Shown here: positions 34,334 to 42,832 of the stretch, in pieces
Layout of the letters: every line of letters starts with the position of its first letter
How positions within the stretch are numbered: position 1 is the first letter of the stretch
NCBI RefSeq assembly: GCF_900114345.1
Contig: NZ_FOZJ01000002.1
Span: 186,001-250,000, forward strand
DNA: 64,000 nt
From: Microbacterium sp. cf046
Lineage (GTDB): Bacteria; Actinomycetota; Actinomycetes; Actinomycetales; Microbacteriaceae
Reading direction: 5' to 3'
The notes under the pieces: generated by a model
Told to the model about the DNA's origin: nothing
The model's database searches: none
The model's input: only the letters and a program-made list of their open reading frames with translations
Program-made: the position numbers and the translations under genes

Positions 34334-35308
34334 TCAGGCGGCGGCAGAGCGCCGTCGCAGGTGGATGCGGTCCTGAGCGAGCAGGATGCCGAGGAACACC
34401 ACGATCGCCCCGACCGGCTCGTTCCAGGACAGCTCTTCGCCGAGGACCAGGATGCCGAGCCCCACGCCCACCACCGGGGTGATGTACGTCACGGTCGAGG
34501 CCCTCGTCGGTCCCCATGCACGCAGCGTGTTCTGGTTCCAGATGTAGGCCACACCCGTGCCGAGGCAGCCGAGCAGCACCACACTGCCGATGATCCACGG
34601 ATCGAGCGCGACCGGCGTCAGCGCGATGAACGGCGTGAGCACGAGCATGATCGCCGCGGCGATGCCGATGTTCAGGAATGAGAACACCAGCGCGCTCATG
34701 CCGGAGTTCGAGACGAACTTGCGCATGTACGCGAGGCTGAACCCGTAGCAGGCCGTCGCCCCGAGGATCGCGAACTGCGCCACGAGGCTCTGGTTCAGAT
34801 CCAGCCCCTGCCAGGGCGCGATGATCACCATCACGCCGAGGATTCCGACGAGGATGCCCGCGATCTGGACGAGCTTGAGCCGTTCGACGCGGAAGAGCAG
34901 CCCGGCCATCACTGCGGTCATGATCGGCGTCGTCGCGTTGTAGATGCTCGCAAGACCCGAAGTCACGTGCTGCTGCGCCCACGAGAACAGCAGGAACGGC
35001 ACGACGCAGAACGAGATCGCGAGCACCGTCATGTGCGCCCACAGCTTCACTCGGCGCGGGAGCGGGTCGCGGCGCAGCGCCACGAACAGACCGAGCGTCA
35101 AACCCCCCAGCACGAGGCGGGACCAGGCCACCTGCGCAGGGGAGATGCCCTCGAGAGCGACCTTCATGAACAGGAAGCTCGATCCCCAGATGATCCCGGT
35201 CAGGATGAACTGCACGACGATCGACCCGGAGGACGGGATGCGATCCTTCGCGAGCGGCGTCGCGGCCGCGAGGGCCGTGTCGGCGGTCGCGGGCGATTCG
35301 ATGGGCAC
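34334..35308 (-). CDS. EamA/DMT-family transporter
   Basis: The 324-residue product has ten hydrophobic helices in two five-helix EamA repeats. The first repeat begins IWGSSFLFMKVAL and the second ends with TYITPVVGVGLGILVLGEELSWNEPVGA, a typical EamA finish. Proteins of this family export amino acids, nucleosides or other metabolites; the substrate cannot be read from the sequence. The GTG at 35308 lies 6 nt after TAGAGT (35315-35320), another leaderless-type promoter. The first 28 residues are a polar cytoplasmic tail. Confidence 0.88.
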   Translation of the reverse strand: MPIESPATADTALAAATPLAKDRIPSSGSIVVQFILTGIIWGSSFLFMKVALEGISPAQVAWSRLVLGGLTLGLFVALRRDPLPRRVKLWAHMTVLAISFCVVPFLLFSWAQQHVTSGLASIYNATTPIMTAVMAGLLFRVERLKLVQIAGILVGILGVMVIIAPWQGLDLNQSLVAQFAILGATACYGFSLAYMRKFVSNSGMSALVFSFLNIGIAAAIMLVLTPFIALTPVALDPWIIGSVVLLGCLGTGVAYIWNQNTLRAWGPTRASTVTYITPVVGVGLGILVLGEELSWNEPVGAIVVFLGILLAQDRIHLRRRSAAA

Positions 35309-35420
35309 CCGGCGACTCTAGCCGCGGACTGCGGCCTGCGGGTTCGGCGAGGGATGCCGCGTCCGAAATCCGCCGGTGTACGGCGGTCCGACGACGGCGG
35401 CCGTGGGCGCGGTGGAGGTC

Positions 35421-36728
35421 CTAGGGCTCCGGGTGCTCGGCGTCGTAGAGCCGGAACCGCGGGCTCAGGCGGACCAGCAGTGAGACCAGCCCGATGATGA
35501 CGAAACCGCCGAGGAGCGGCGGGAACCACAGGGCCGTGAGCGTCGCGAGCGTCCCGGCGTAGAGCGCGCCGAGCCTCGGGCCACCCGCCACCACCACGAT
35601 GAACACGCCCTGCAGGCGACCGCGGATGGCGTCGGGAACCGCGGCCTGCACCATCGTGTTGCGGAAGATCGAGCTCACGTTGTCGGCACCGCCGGAGACC
35701 ACCAGACAGAGGGCGGCAGCGACGATCAGCACGATGTTGGGCGTCGTGGGACCCACCGCCGCGGGCGCGAACCAGCCCAGTGCCGCCGCGCCGAGGACGA
35801 GACCGAACGCCGCGATCGAGCCCCCGTAGACGAGGATCGCCCGCTCGATGCCGAGACCCTGACGGCGCACACGACCTGCCGGCCCCGAGAACAGGCTCGA
35901 GAAGAACGCGCCGACGGCGACCGAGGCCGTCAGCGCCCCCGTCGTGATCGGCCCGCCGCCGAGCAGCACGGCACCGACCGCGGGAAGCAGCGCGAGGGGC
36001 TGTCCGAACGTCATCGCGGTGATGTCGAGGATGAACTGCAGCCGGATGTTCGATGCCCGCCGGAGGAATCGCCAGCCGTCGCGGAGGGATTCCAGCCCGG
36101 GCCGGACGATCACGCCTTCCGGCTTGATGCTCGGCAGCGTCCACAGCCCGAGGAAGAGCGACGACATCAGGAGGACGTCGATCGAGTAGGTCCACGCGTA
36201 GCCGGCGAAGGCGACCAGGATGCCGGCAAGGGCAGGGCCCGCCATCACCATGATCCCGAACGTGATGCCGTTGAGCGCCGAAGCGGCCGGGAGCAGCTCG
36301 CGGGGGAGCAGGCGCGGGACGATCGCCTGGCGCGCCGCCATCACGACGGTGTTCGCCGCCGAGTTCACGATGCTCAGGGCGTAGAGCCACCAGACCGTCT
36401 CCAACTGCGCCCAGGCCAGCGCGGCCAGCAGCACGGTCGAGGCGAGGGTGATCGTCGCCGCGATGAGCGCCACCCGGCGGCGATCGAACGCATCTGCCAG
36501 CATCCCGCCGTACAGGCCTGCGATGATCATCGGCAAGAGCCCCGCGACGGCGATCATCGCGACGGCGAACGTCGACCCGGTGAGGTCGTACATGTGCAGC
36601 ATGATCGCCACGATCGTCAGCTGCCCGCCGAGCCCCGCAAGAGTGGAGCCGAGCCACATCCGGGTGAACGCGGGGCTGGCCCGGAATGGGCTGAGGTCGA
36701 TGAAGTGATCTCGACGCAGCCCGGGCAT
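35421..36728 (-). CDS. major facilitator superfamily transporter (MFS_3/EntS-like)
   Basis: The 435-residue product has about 12 transmembrane helices. Features of the MFS_3 group include LSPFRASPAFTRMWLGSTLAGLGGQ at the N terminus, motif A as GGMLADAFDRRRVAL after helix 2 and the long central loop. This group includes siderophore exporters and macrolide pumps, but no siderophore genes are nearby. The ATG at 36728 lies 6 nt after TAGCCT (36735-36740). It is divergent from rpsO. Confidence 0.88.
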   Translation of the reverse strand: MPGLRRDHFIDLSPFRASPAFTRMWLGSTLAGLGGQLTIVAIMLHMYDLTGSTFAVAMIAVAGLLPMIIAGLYGGMLADAFDRRRVALIAATITLASTVLLAALAWAQLETVWWLYALSIVNSAANTVVMAARQAIVPRLLPRELLPAASALNGITFGIMVMAGPALAGILVAFAGYAWTYSIDVLLMSSLFLGLWTLPSIKPEGVIVRPGLESLRDGWRFLRRASNIRLQFILDITAMTFGQPLALLPAVGAVLLGGGPITTGALTASVAVGAFFSSLFSGPAGRVRRQGLGIERAILVYGGSIAAFGLVLGAAALGWFAPAAVGPTTPNIVLIVAAALCLVVSGGADNVSSIFRNTMVQAAVPDAIRGRLQGVFIVVVAGGPRLGALYAGTLATLTALWFPPLLGGFVIIGLVSLLVRLSPRFRLYDAEHPEP

Positions 36729-36780
36729 CCTTCGAGGCTATCTCGCGGCGAAGCCCCGATTAACTGCGCAGGCGGGCGGC

Positions 36781-36801
36781 TGGTAGACTCTTCAGGTTGC
36801 C
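36781..36801 (+). promoter_or_regulatory. rpsO promoter (extended -10) with GGTTGCC start region
   Basis: TGGTAGACT at 36781-36789 is an extended -10 (TG-N-TAGACT). GGTTGCC begins 6 nt after it, at 36795-36801. The pnp promoter at 59842 has the same layout (TGGTAGGCT, then GGTTGCC). The leader to the rpsO ATG is about 85 nt. Confidence 0.65.
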
Positions 36802-36880
36802 GTTCGATCGGCCGCGGATAAAGAGCGCTCGCGCATCAGGCGTCGGGCACCGCGCAATGAGGAGAAAGGGGATCCCATCT

Positions 36881-37150
36881 ATGGCACTCGAATCTGACGT
36901 CAAGAAGGCGATCATCGAACAGTACGCGACGCACCCCGGTGACACCGGATCCCCCGAGGTGCAGGTCGCGATGCTGACGCAGCGCATCAAGGACCTCACC
37001 GAGCACCTCAAGGAGCACAAGCACGACCACCACTCGCGTCGTGGGCTGTTCCTGCTCGTCGGTCAGCGCCGTCGTCTGCTCGGCTACCTCCAGGACATCG
37101 ACATCGCGCGCTACCGCTCGCTGATCGAGCGTCTGGGGCTGCGGCGCTAG
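36881..37150 (+). CDS. rpsO: 30S ribosomal protein S15
   Basis: S15 binds 16S rRNA helices 20-22 early in 30S assembly. The 89-residue product is full length and shows the standard [46 protein letters not shown] and [13 protein letters not shown] strong AGGAGAAAGGGG precedes the ATG at 36881. The rpsO leader is known in other bacteria to be a site of S15 autoregulation; the 85-nt leader here is long enough but no specific fold was recognised. In most bacteria pnp follows directly; here it is 23 kb away. Confidence 0.98.
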   Translation: MALESDVKKAIIEQYATHPGDTGSPEVQVAMLTQRIKDLTEHLKEHKHDHHSRRGLFLLVGQRRRLLGYLQDIDIARYRSLIERLGLRR

Positions 37151-37155
37151 CCGCA

Positions 37156-37200
37156 GTTCATCCTGAGCGAGCCCGCGCGAGCGGGTGAGCCGAAGGGCCG
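37156..37200. repeat. REP-like interspersed element
   Basis: The stretch beginning GTTCATCCTGAGCGAG and ending GAGCCGAAGGGCC resembles an intergenic repeat I recall as frequent in actinobacterial genomes. A CCCGC-GCGA-GCGGG hairpin sits in its middle (37172-37185). It occurs once in this window, directly after rpsO. The repeat nature is from memory and unverified here. Confidence 0.45.
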
Positions 37201-37229
37201 CTAGTCGCACCCAGCGCATATCGCTTTCT

Positions 37230-37263
37230 CGGAAGGCCGTCCCAGGTGTGGGGCGGCCTTCCG
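37230..37263. terminator. terminator between rpsO and the LuxR gene
   Basis: A 14-bp stem with one G-U pair (37230-37243 with 37250-37263) has the loop AGGTGT and is followed by CTTTG. It lies between convergent genes. Confidence 0.8.
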
Positions 37264-37286
37264 CTTTGCGCCGCGGCAGGGGCGTC

Positions 37287-39845
37287 TTACAGCAGGCCCA
37301 GCTCGGTCGCCCTGGTGACCGCCGCGCTGCGATTCGGCGCGTCCAGCTTGCGGTAGATGTGCGCCATGTGCGTCTTGATCGTGTTGACCGACACGAAGAA
37401 CTTCGCGGCGAGCTCGGCGTTCGTGAGCCGCGTCGGCAGGTAGGCCAGCAGTTCCCGCTCGCGATCGGTCAGAGGCTCGGTCAGCTCGCAGGTCGCGTCG
37501 GGGCGGAAGTGCTCGCGGGCGCGGTCGAGCACCTCGGCGCGGAACGGCGTCGAGGCGGCCGGGAGGTTCGCGATCAGTCTGATGACCTCCGGCCCGGCCC
37601 ACAGGAAGACCGATACGATTCCGTGCTCGCCGGCCAGCTCGAGCGCCGCGCTCAGGCAGGCCCGCGACTCGGCGGCGCGGCCCTCGACGTGCGCGAGCCA
37701 CCCGCAGAGGACCTCACGTTCGACGGTCGAAATCGGCACCGCTTCGTGGGCTTGGAATCCGGACCCCTCCAGCAGAGCGCGCGCGTCGCCGCCGCGGCGG
37801 GCCGTGAGGGCCTCGGCGATCGCCTCGACGCGCAGCGGCGTCCAGCCTGCGGGAGGGCGCGCGATCGCGCCGGTCTCGCCCGACAGGCGGCGGGCACGGT
37901 GCGTCGCCGCGTCGAGGGCATCCTGCACGATCGAGGGCGGAGTGCTCACCGGTTCCGCGGCCGGGTCCCTCGGCGCGCCCGCGAGAACAGCTTCGAGGGC
38001 GGCGATCCACATGAGCTGGGTGCGCTGGTTGGAGGCGGCTCTCACGCCGCCCTCGTGCAGCGCGAACGCGGCAGTCTGGGGGCGACCTCGGTGGATCGCG
38101 ACCATCACGAGGGCGAGATACGCATCCGCCGGGGCGGGGTGGACGAGCAGGCCGACATCCCGGGCGAGTTCGAGCGCCTCGTCGGCCAGCGCCTTGGCGA
38201 TGCCGAGCCGCCCGGCCCACGCCTCCACGAGGGCCATCGACCCGGCGAGATGCACCCGGTACGCGGAGTACTGGGCGCCGGGGGAGTCGAGGGTGCGGGC
38301 GAGCCACTGATGGGCGGCGACCAGGTCACCGGCGAAGAGATACGCCCGCCCGCGCGAGCCGAGCGCGAGCGTCTGCAGCAGCGCGCGGTCCGTGAGGCCG
38401 ATCAGGTCGGGCACGGGGACGTCGGGGTGCTCGCGCAGCAGGCGGAGTGCGTCGCGTGCGGCCTCCAGCGACATCGAGGCCGGTGCGCGGAACTGGACGA
38501 GGGCGGCGGTGTAGGTCTGGACGATGAGCATGAGTCCGGGCTCGAGGGCGTCGTTGGCCGCGAGTTCGCGGAGCACATCCTCCCCGAGCGCGAACTGGCC
38601 GCTCATGCCGAGCACGATCCCGTAGAGCGCCTCGGCCTCGGGTCGGGCCCGGCGTTCGGCCTCGGGCACGGCGGCGAGCCAGCGGACCATCGATGTCGTC
38701 TGCCCGCGCTCGAACACCTCCCGCCCGCGCGCCATGATGAGATCCATCGCGCTTCCCCAGGACCGCGCCTGCAGCTGGCAGTCGATCGCAGCGGCCAGGT
38801 CGCCGTGCTCCGCATGCCACACCGACGCCGCTGACAGGATGCGCGCCTCCTCCTGCGGATACCGGGCACGCACGCGGTACCGCAGCAGATCGCGGAAGAG
38901 ATGGTGGAACCGGAACCACTCGTGGCCTCCGTCGATCGGAACCAGGAACATCGAGTCCCGTTCCAGTTCATCCAACAGCGACGCCGCATCTGCGACGTCG
39001 AGCACCGACTCCACGAGGCCCGGCGACATCCGGTCCAGCACGGACAGCCGCAGCAGCAGGTCGCGCCGGTTCTCGGTCTGCGCGCTGAGGACCTGTTCGC
39101 TCAGGTACTCCGAGATGAAGCGATCCGTGCCCGCCAGGCGGCGGGCGAACTGGTCCGGATCGTCCTGGTGCCGCATCCCGATCGCGGTGAGCTGGACGCC
39201 CGCGGCCCACCCCTCCGTGCTGTCCATGACGGAGGTCACCGTTGCGGTCGAGGCCGGGACCCCGGCGATGCGGTGCAGCACCTCCGCGGCGACCTCGTCG
39301 TCGAACGCGAGCTCTGCCTGGCGCAGCTCGACGAGGGCGTAGCGCAGCCGGTGCTTGCTCCACGCGAGCCGGATGTCCACCCGCGACGAGAACACCATAT
39401 GTGTGTCGGCAGGGAGGTGGTCGGCCAGCCACCATAGATCGTTCACGATCGCACGGTTGGAGAGGTTGTGCAGATCGTCGAAGACCAGCACGGTGCCCGG
39501 GTGGTCGGCCAGCAGCGCGACGAGCGACTCGAGGAGCGGTCGGCCCAGGCCGCCACCGCCGATCGTCAGCAGCGGGCCGAGTTCTCCTGCCGACGGCGAG
39601 ATCGCGCGGAGGCCGGCCAGCAGCCGGCGGCAGAACTGGATCGGATCGTCATCGACGGGGTCGACATCGAGCCAGACGAATCGACGATCGGGCCGGGATT
39701 CGGCCCATTGCGACAGCAGCACGGTCTTGCCCGAGCCAGCGGGCGCGACCACCAGACTCAGGGGCGCGCCGAGGGCGCTGTCCAGGCGCGCCCGGAGCTC
39801 GGGGCGGTCGACGGCGTGCGGTGGAGAAGGAGGCGAAGTGGTCAC
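37287..39845 (-). CDS. MalT-like LuxR-family transcriptional activator (STAND ATPase)
   Basis: The 852-residue product has a P-loop VAPAGSGKT at about residues 33-41 and VLVFDDLHNLSN as Walker B, then a long helical repeat region (about 330-780) of TPR-like pairs. The C-terminal LuxR helix-turn-helix (LTDRERELLAYLPTRLTNAELAAKFFVSVNTIKTHMAHIYRKL) sits at about 785-845. This is the large ATP-binding LuxR architecture of MalT, which switches on an inducer and ATP. The inducer is unknown and no sugar operon is adjacent. The GTG at 39845 has no clear ribosome-binding site. The gene converges on rpsO. Confidence 0.9.
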   Translation of the reverse strand: MTTSPPSPPHAVDRPELRARLDSALGAPLSLVVAPAGSGKTVLLSQWAESRPDRRFVWLDVDPVDDDPIQFCRRLLAGLRAISPSAGELGPLLTIGGGGLGRPLLESLVALLADHPGTVLVFDDLHNLSNRAIVNDLWWLADHLPADTHMVFSSRVDIRLAWSKHRLRYALVELRQAELAFDDEVAAEVLHRIAGVPASTATVTSVMDSTEGWAAGVQLTAIGMRHQDDPDQFARRLAGTDRFISEYLSEQVLSAQTENRRDLLLRLSVLDRMSPGLVESVLDVADAASLLDELERDSMFLVPIDGGHEWFRFHHLFRDLLRYRVRARYPQEEARILSAASVWHAEHGDLAAAIDCQLQARSWGSAMDLIMARGREVFERGQTTSMVRWLAAVPEAERRARPEAEALYGIVLGMSGQFALGEDVLRELAANDALEPGLMLIVQTYTAALVQFRAPASMSLEAARDALRLLREHPDVPVPDLIGLTDRALLQTLALGSRGRAYLFAGDLVAAHQWLARTLDSPGAQYSAYRVHLAGSMALVEAWAGRLGIAKALADEALELARDVGLLVHPAPADAYLALVMVAIHRGRPQTAAFALHEGGVRAASNQRTQLMWIAALEAVLAGAPRDPAAEPVSTPPSIVQDALDAATHRARRLSGETGAIARPPAGWTPLRVEAIAEALTARRGGDARALLEGSGFQAHEAVPISTVEREVLCGWLAHVEGRAAESRACLSAALELAGEHGIVSVFLWAGPEVIRLIANLPAASTPFRAEVLDRAREHFRPDATCELTEPLTDRERELLAYLPTRLTNAELAAKFFVSVNTIKTHMAHIYRKLDAPNRSAAVTRATELGLL

Positions 39846-39973
39846 GATCGGAGCATTCCGCTGTCAGTATTCCAGTGCGCCGGGCCGAATCATCCTGATG
39901 GGATGACGGAGCGACACAATCGGCAGACGAAAATAGCCCTCAGACCGGCTCCCCGCCGGCCAGGGAGGCCACC

Positions 39974-40189
39974 GTGACGTCGCAGATCTTCGAAGTGGTG
40001 GTGCGGGGAAGGATGAGCGCGGAGCTCATCGCCGCGCTCGACGGCTTCACGATCGACACGGGAGCGGACGGGCTGACCAGGGTCATCGGGGACGTGCCGG
40101 ACCAGCCCCGGCTGCTCGGACTGCTCGGCGCGTTCGACGACCTGCACATCGAGGTCGTCTCCGTGAATCCCGTGAGCCCCGGCCACTGA
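39974..40189 (+). CDS. small ACT-like hypothetical protein
   Basis: The 71-residue product (FEVVVRGRMSAELIAALDGF, then LLGLLGAFDDLHIEVVSV) alternates beta strands and helices in a way that suggests a small ferredoxin-like or ACT-like fold. No function is assigned. The GTG at 39974 follows GGGAGGCC, a usable ribosome-binding site. It is 53 bp upstream of the SHOCT-domain gene and probably co-transcribed with it. Similar small proteins next to SHOCT proteins are known to me in actinobacteria, but that is unverified here. Confidence 0.65.
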   Translation: MTSQIFEVVVRGRMSAELIAALDGFTIDTGADGLTRVIGDVPDQPRLLGLLGAFDDLHIEVVSVNPVSPGH

Positions 40190-40242
40190 ACCATCGATAC
40201 GCGGCACGGCGTGTCGCGGCAAACAGAAACGAGGAGAAGAAC

Positions 40243-40602
40243 ATGCCCCTTCGCAGAATGGGTCGCCCCGGCCTTATCGGCATGGCTGCCCGCACGGCTG
40301 TGGTGGCCGGTACCGCAACCGCGGTCAGCGGCAGCGTGTCGCGTCACCAGCAGGAGAAGGCACAGGGCCAGTACGAGCAGCAGCAGTACGAGGCCGCCCA
40401 GCAGCAGGCGCAGATCGATGCCGCCGCACAGGCGGCCGCAGCGCAGTACGCTCAGCCGGCCGCCGCGCCGGCGGCGCCCGCCGCTCCCGCGGCGGGTGGC
40501 ACTGACATCGTGGCGGAGCTGCAGAAGCTCGCCTCGCTGAAGGATGCCGGCATCCTCAGCGAGGAGGAGTTCGCCGCCGCGAAGGCGAAGCTCCTCGGCT
40601 GA
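40243..40602 (+). CDS. SHOCT-domain protein
   Basis: The 119-residue product starts with a short hydrophobic or amphipathic region (GRPGLIGMAARTAVVAGTATAVSG), has a Gln/Ala-rich low-complexity middle (QQQYEAAQQQAQIDAAAQ) and ends with a SHOCT motif, IVAELQKLASLKDAGILSEEEFAAAKAKLL. SHOCT motifs are short oligomerisation helices at protein termini. ACGAGGAGAAGAAC precedes the ATG. Function unknown; a membrane-associated oligomer is plausible. Confidence 0.8.
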   Translation: MPLRRMGRPGLIGMAARTAVVAGTATAVSGSVSRHQQEKAQGQYEQQQYEAAQQQAQIDAAAQAAAAQYAQPAAAPAAPAAPAAGGTDIVAELQKLASLKDAGILSEEEFAAAKAKLLG

Positions 40603-40611
40603 CCGGATCGT

Positions 40612-40642
40612 CGACTCATCGGCGATCCGAGCGATCGCCGAT
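40612..40642. terminator. bidirectional terminator between the SHOCT and oxygenase genes
   Basis: A perfect 12-bp stem (40612-40623 with 40631-40642) has a 7-nt loop and lies between convergent genes, 10 bp after the SHOCT-gene stop. Confidence 0.75.
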
Positions 40643-40662
40643 GAGGCGATGACCGCCGCAGG

Positions 40663-41685
40663 TCAGGCCGATGCCTGCGCCCGCGCGGCCACCAGGTCGG
40701 CGTGGTGGATCGCGGCGACGTCGGGATGCGCCCGCAGCCGAGACTTGAGCGCGTTCTCGCCGTACAGCGCGTGGATCGGGTTGTTCGGGTCTTCGGTGAC
40801 GCCGCGGGCCTCAGCCGCGAGCGCCGCCGGCAGTTCGATGATCGGCAGCCGGGCGCCGAGTTCGGGGTTGAAGAAGAACGGAACCGAGATGCGGTCGTCG
40901 GGGTACTTCGGTGAGATGACCCGGTGGTTCGTGGCGATCAGGTAGCCCTGCGTCGCGTACTCGAGCAGCTCGCCGATGTTCACGACGAAGGCTCCCGGCA
41001 CCGGTGGGGCGTCCACCCACTGCCCGTCGCGTTCGACCTGCAGGCCGCCCTTGCCCGGCTCGACCCAGAGCAGCGTCAGCACCCCCGAGTCCTTGTGGGC
41101 GCCGACCCCCTGCTGCGGGGTCGGGTCTTCCTTGCCGGGATAGCGGACGATCTTGATGAGCGTCGAGGGTTCGCCGAAGTGCTGGTCGAAATACGATTCG
41201 TCGGCGCCGAGCGCGACCGCCCAGGCTCGCAGGAGCTTGCGCGCGACGCCGGAAAGATGGTCGTGCCACTCCGCGACCACGTCGCGCAACTCCGGCTGTG
41301 CATCCGGCCACAGGTTCGGACCGATCAGTCGCGCGTAGTCGGGCGCATCCCGGTCGGCGATCGCCTCGCGCTCGGGACCGATGTCGATCTGCTCCCGCCA
41401 GTCGATCCTGCCCTGCGTGCGCTCGCCGCCGATCCGCGTGTACCCGCGGAAATGCGGGCTCGTGACGTTCTCGATCGCGAGCTTGTCGGCCTCGGGCAGG
41501 GCGAAGAAGTCGCGTGCCGCCCGATGCAGGCGGGACTCGAGCTCGGCGGAGATTCCCGTGCCGGTCAGATAGAAGAATCCGACGTCGTGCGTCGCCGCGC
41601 GCAGGTCGTCGCGAAAGGCGGCAGCGGCCTCGGCGCCGCCGTCGAGGCGCGACAGATCGAGAACGGGCAGCGAGAGTTCAGCCAT
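40663..41685 (-). CDS. isopenicillin-N-synthase-like Fe(II)/2-oxoglutarate oxygenase
   Basis: The 340-residue product has the N-terminal DIOX_N region (VGFFYLTGTGIS) and the double-stranded beta-helix core. Iron ligands are the H-x-D of GAHKDSG and the distal His of TNHRVISP, with the 2OG-binding Arg in the following RISVPFF. No linked biosynthetic genes indicate a product; related enzymes hydroxylate or modify amino acids and nucleobases. The ATG at 41685 lies 6 nt after TATCGT (41692-41697). It is divergent from the iron-uptake operon, whose iron box is 112 bp away. Confidence 0.88.
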   Translation of the reverse strand: MAELSLPVLDLSRLDGGAEAAAAFRDDLRAATHDVGFFYLTGTGISAELESRLHRAARDFFALPEADKLAIENVTSPHFRGYTRIGGERTQGRIDWREQIDIGPEREAIADRDAPDYARLIGPNLWPDAQPELRDVVAEWHDHLSGVARKLLRAWAVALGADESYFDQHFGEPSTLIKIVRYPGKEDPTPQQGVGAHKDSGVLTLLWVEPGKGGLQVERDGQWVDAPPVPGAFVVNIGELLEYATQGYLIATNHRVISPKYPDDRISVPFFFNPELGARLPIIELPAALAAEARGVTEDPNNPIHALYGENALKSRLRAHPDVAAIHHADLVAARAQASA

Positions 41686-41760
41686 TCCCCGACGATAGGC
41701 GGCGAAGGAATAGGGCGGCGCAATGTTGCATCGGATTACCTCGCGCGGCTCCGGCGTCTT

Positions 41761-41818
41761 TTGACCGTCGGCGTCGGGCCGGGTAGCGTTAGTGAGGTGA
41801 GGGTTACCTAACCTTCAC
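41761..41818 (+). promoter_or_regulatory. efeUOB promoter with DtxR/IdeR-type iron box
   Basis: TTGACC (41761-41766) and TAGCGT (41784-41789) are spaced 17 bp, a good sigma-70-type promoter. The dyad GTGAGGGTTACCTAACCTTC (41797-41816, arms continuing to 41818) begins at the expected transcription start. It resembles the DtxR/IdeR box (AGGTTAGSCTAACCT) but is one base shorter at the centre. Repression by an iron-loaded DtxR-family protein bound at +1 is the likely mode. Confidence 0.75.
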
Positions 41819-41839
41819 GAACGCACACGACTTCCGAGA

Positions 41840-42832
41840 GTGCCCGTGCTCGCCACCTTCCTCATCGGCCTCCGCGAAGGCCTCGAAGCCGCCCTTGTCG
41901 TCGGCATCCTCGTGGCCTACATCACCCGCATCGGCCGCCGCGAGGTGCTCCCGCGCATGTGGGGCGGAGTCGGCCTGGCCATCGCCCTCTCGCTCGCGAT
42001 CGGCGCGATCCTCACGTTCGGCGCCTACTCGCTGACCTTCGAGGCGCAGGAGATCATCGGCGGCACCCTCTCGCTCATCGCCGTCGCGATGGTGACCTGG
42101 ATGATCTTCTGGATGCAGAAGACCGCCCGCACGCTCAAGGCCAGCCTCGAGGGCGGCATCGACCGCGCGCTCGCCCAGGGCAGCCTCTGGGCGCTCGTGG
42201 CGATCGGCTTCGTCTCGGTCGCGCGCGAGGGCATCGAGACGACGCTGCTGCTGTGGTCGATGGTGCAGTCGTTCGGCGACGCGCCCGCCGCCCTGCTCGG
42301 TGCGCTGCTCGGGCTGCTCGCCGCGGTCGTGCTCGGCTGGCTGCTCGCCCGCGGGATGCTGCGCCTCGACCTGCGCCGGTTCTTCATGTGGACCGGGGCG
42401 TTCCTGATCATCGTCGCCGCCGGAGTGCTCGCGTACGCCGTGATGGACCTTCAGGAGGGCGGCGCGCTCCCTGGTCCGTTCGGGCCGCTCGCGCCGATCG
42501 ATGAGGCCACCGGCGCAGTCATGGTCGGCCTCGCGGGGGTCCCCTTCGGCTGGGCCTTCGATGTCACGGGGCAGATCCCGCCGGGATCGGCGTTGGCCGT
42601 CGTGCTGCAGGCGACAGTGGGATTCATGCCGCGGATGTCCTGGCTGCAGGTGATCGCCTGGGCGCTGTACGTCGCGATCGTCGGCTCGTTCTTCATCCGC
42701 GGCGTGCGCGCCGGCCGCCGCCCCGCGCCCGCCGCCTCAGCCTCGGCCGGCGCCTCGGCTCCGGCGCCCGCAGATCTCCGCACCTCCGCAACGCCCGAGC
42801 CTCACGATTCCCTACATCAAGGAGCAGCATGA
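41840..42832 (+). CDS. efeU: ferrous/ferric iron permease EfeU
   Basis: EfeU is the membrane channel of the EfeUOB iron-uptake system, related to yeast Ftr1. The 330-residue product has seven transmembrane helices and the two iron-binding motifs REGLE (LIGLREGLEAAL, near residue 12) and REGIE (SVAREGIETTLL, near residue 130). The C-terminal 40 residues are a low-complexity Ala/Pro/Ser tail. The GTG at 41840 or the GTG at 41846 could be used. Its stop overlaps the efeO start (ATGA). The iron box upstream predicts induction by iron starvation. Confidence 0.94.
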   Translation: MPVLATFLIGLREGLEAALVVGILVAYITRIGRREVLPRMWGGVGLAIALSLAIGAILTFGAYSLTFEAQEIIGGTLSLIAVAMVTWMIFWMQKTARTLKASLEGGIDRALAQGSLWALVAIGFVSVAREGIETTLLLWSMVQSFGDAPAALLGALLGLLAAVVLGWLLARGMLRLDLRRFFMWTGAFLIIVAAGVLAYAVMDLQEGGALPGPFGPLAPIDEATGAVMVGLAGVPFGWAFDVTGQIPPGSALAVVLQATVGFMPRMSWLQVIAWALYVAIVGSFFIRGVRAGRRPAPAASASAGASAPAPADLRTSATPEPHDSLHQGAA

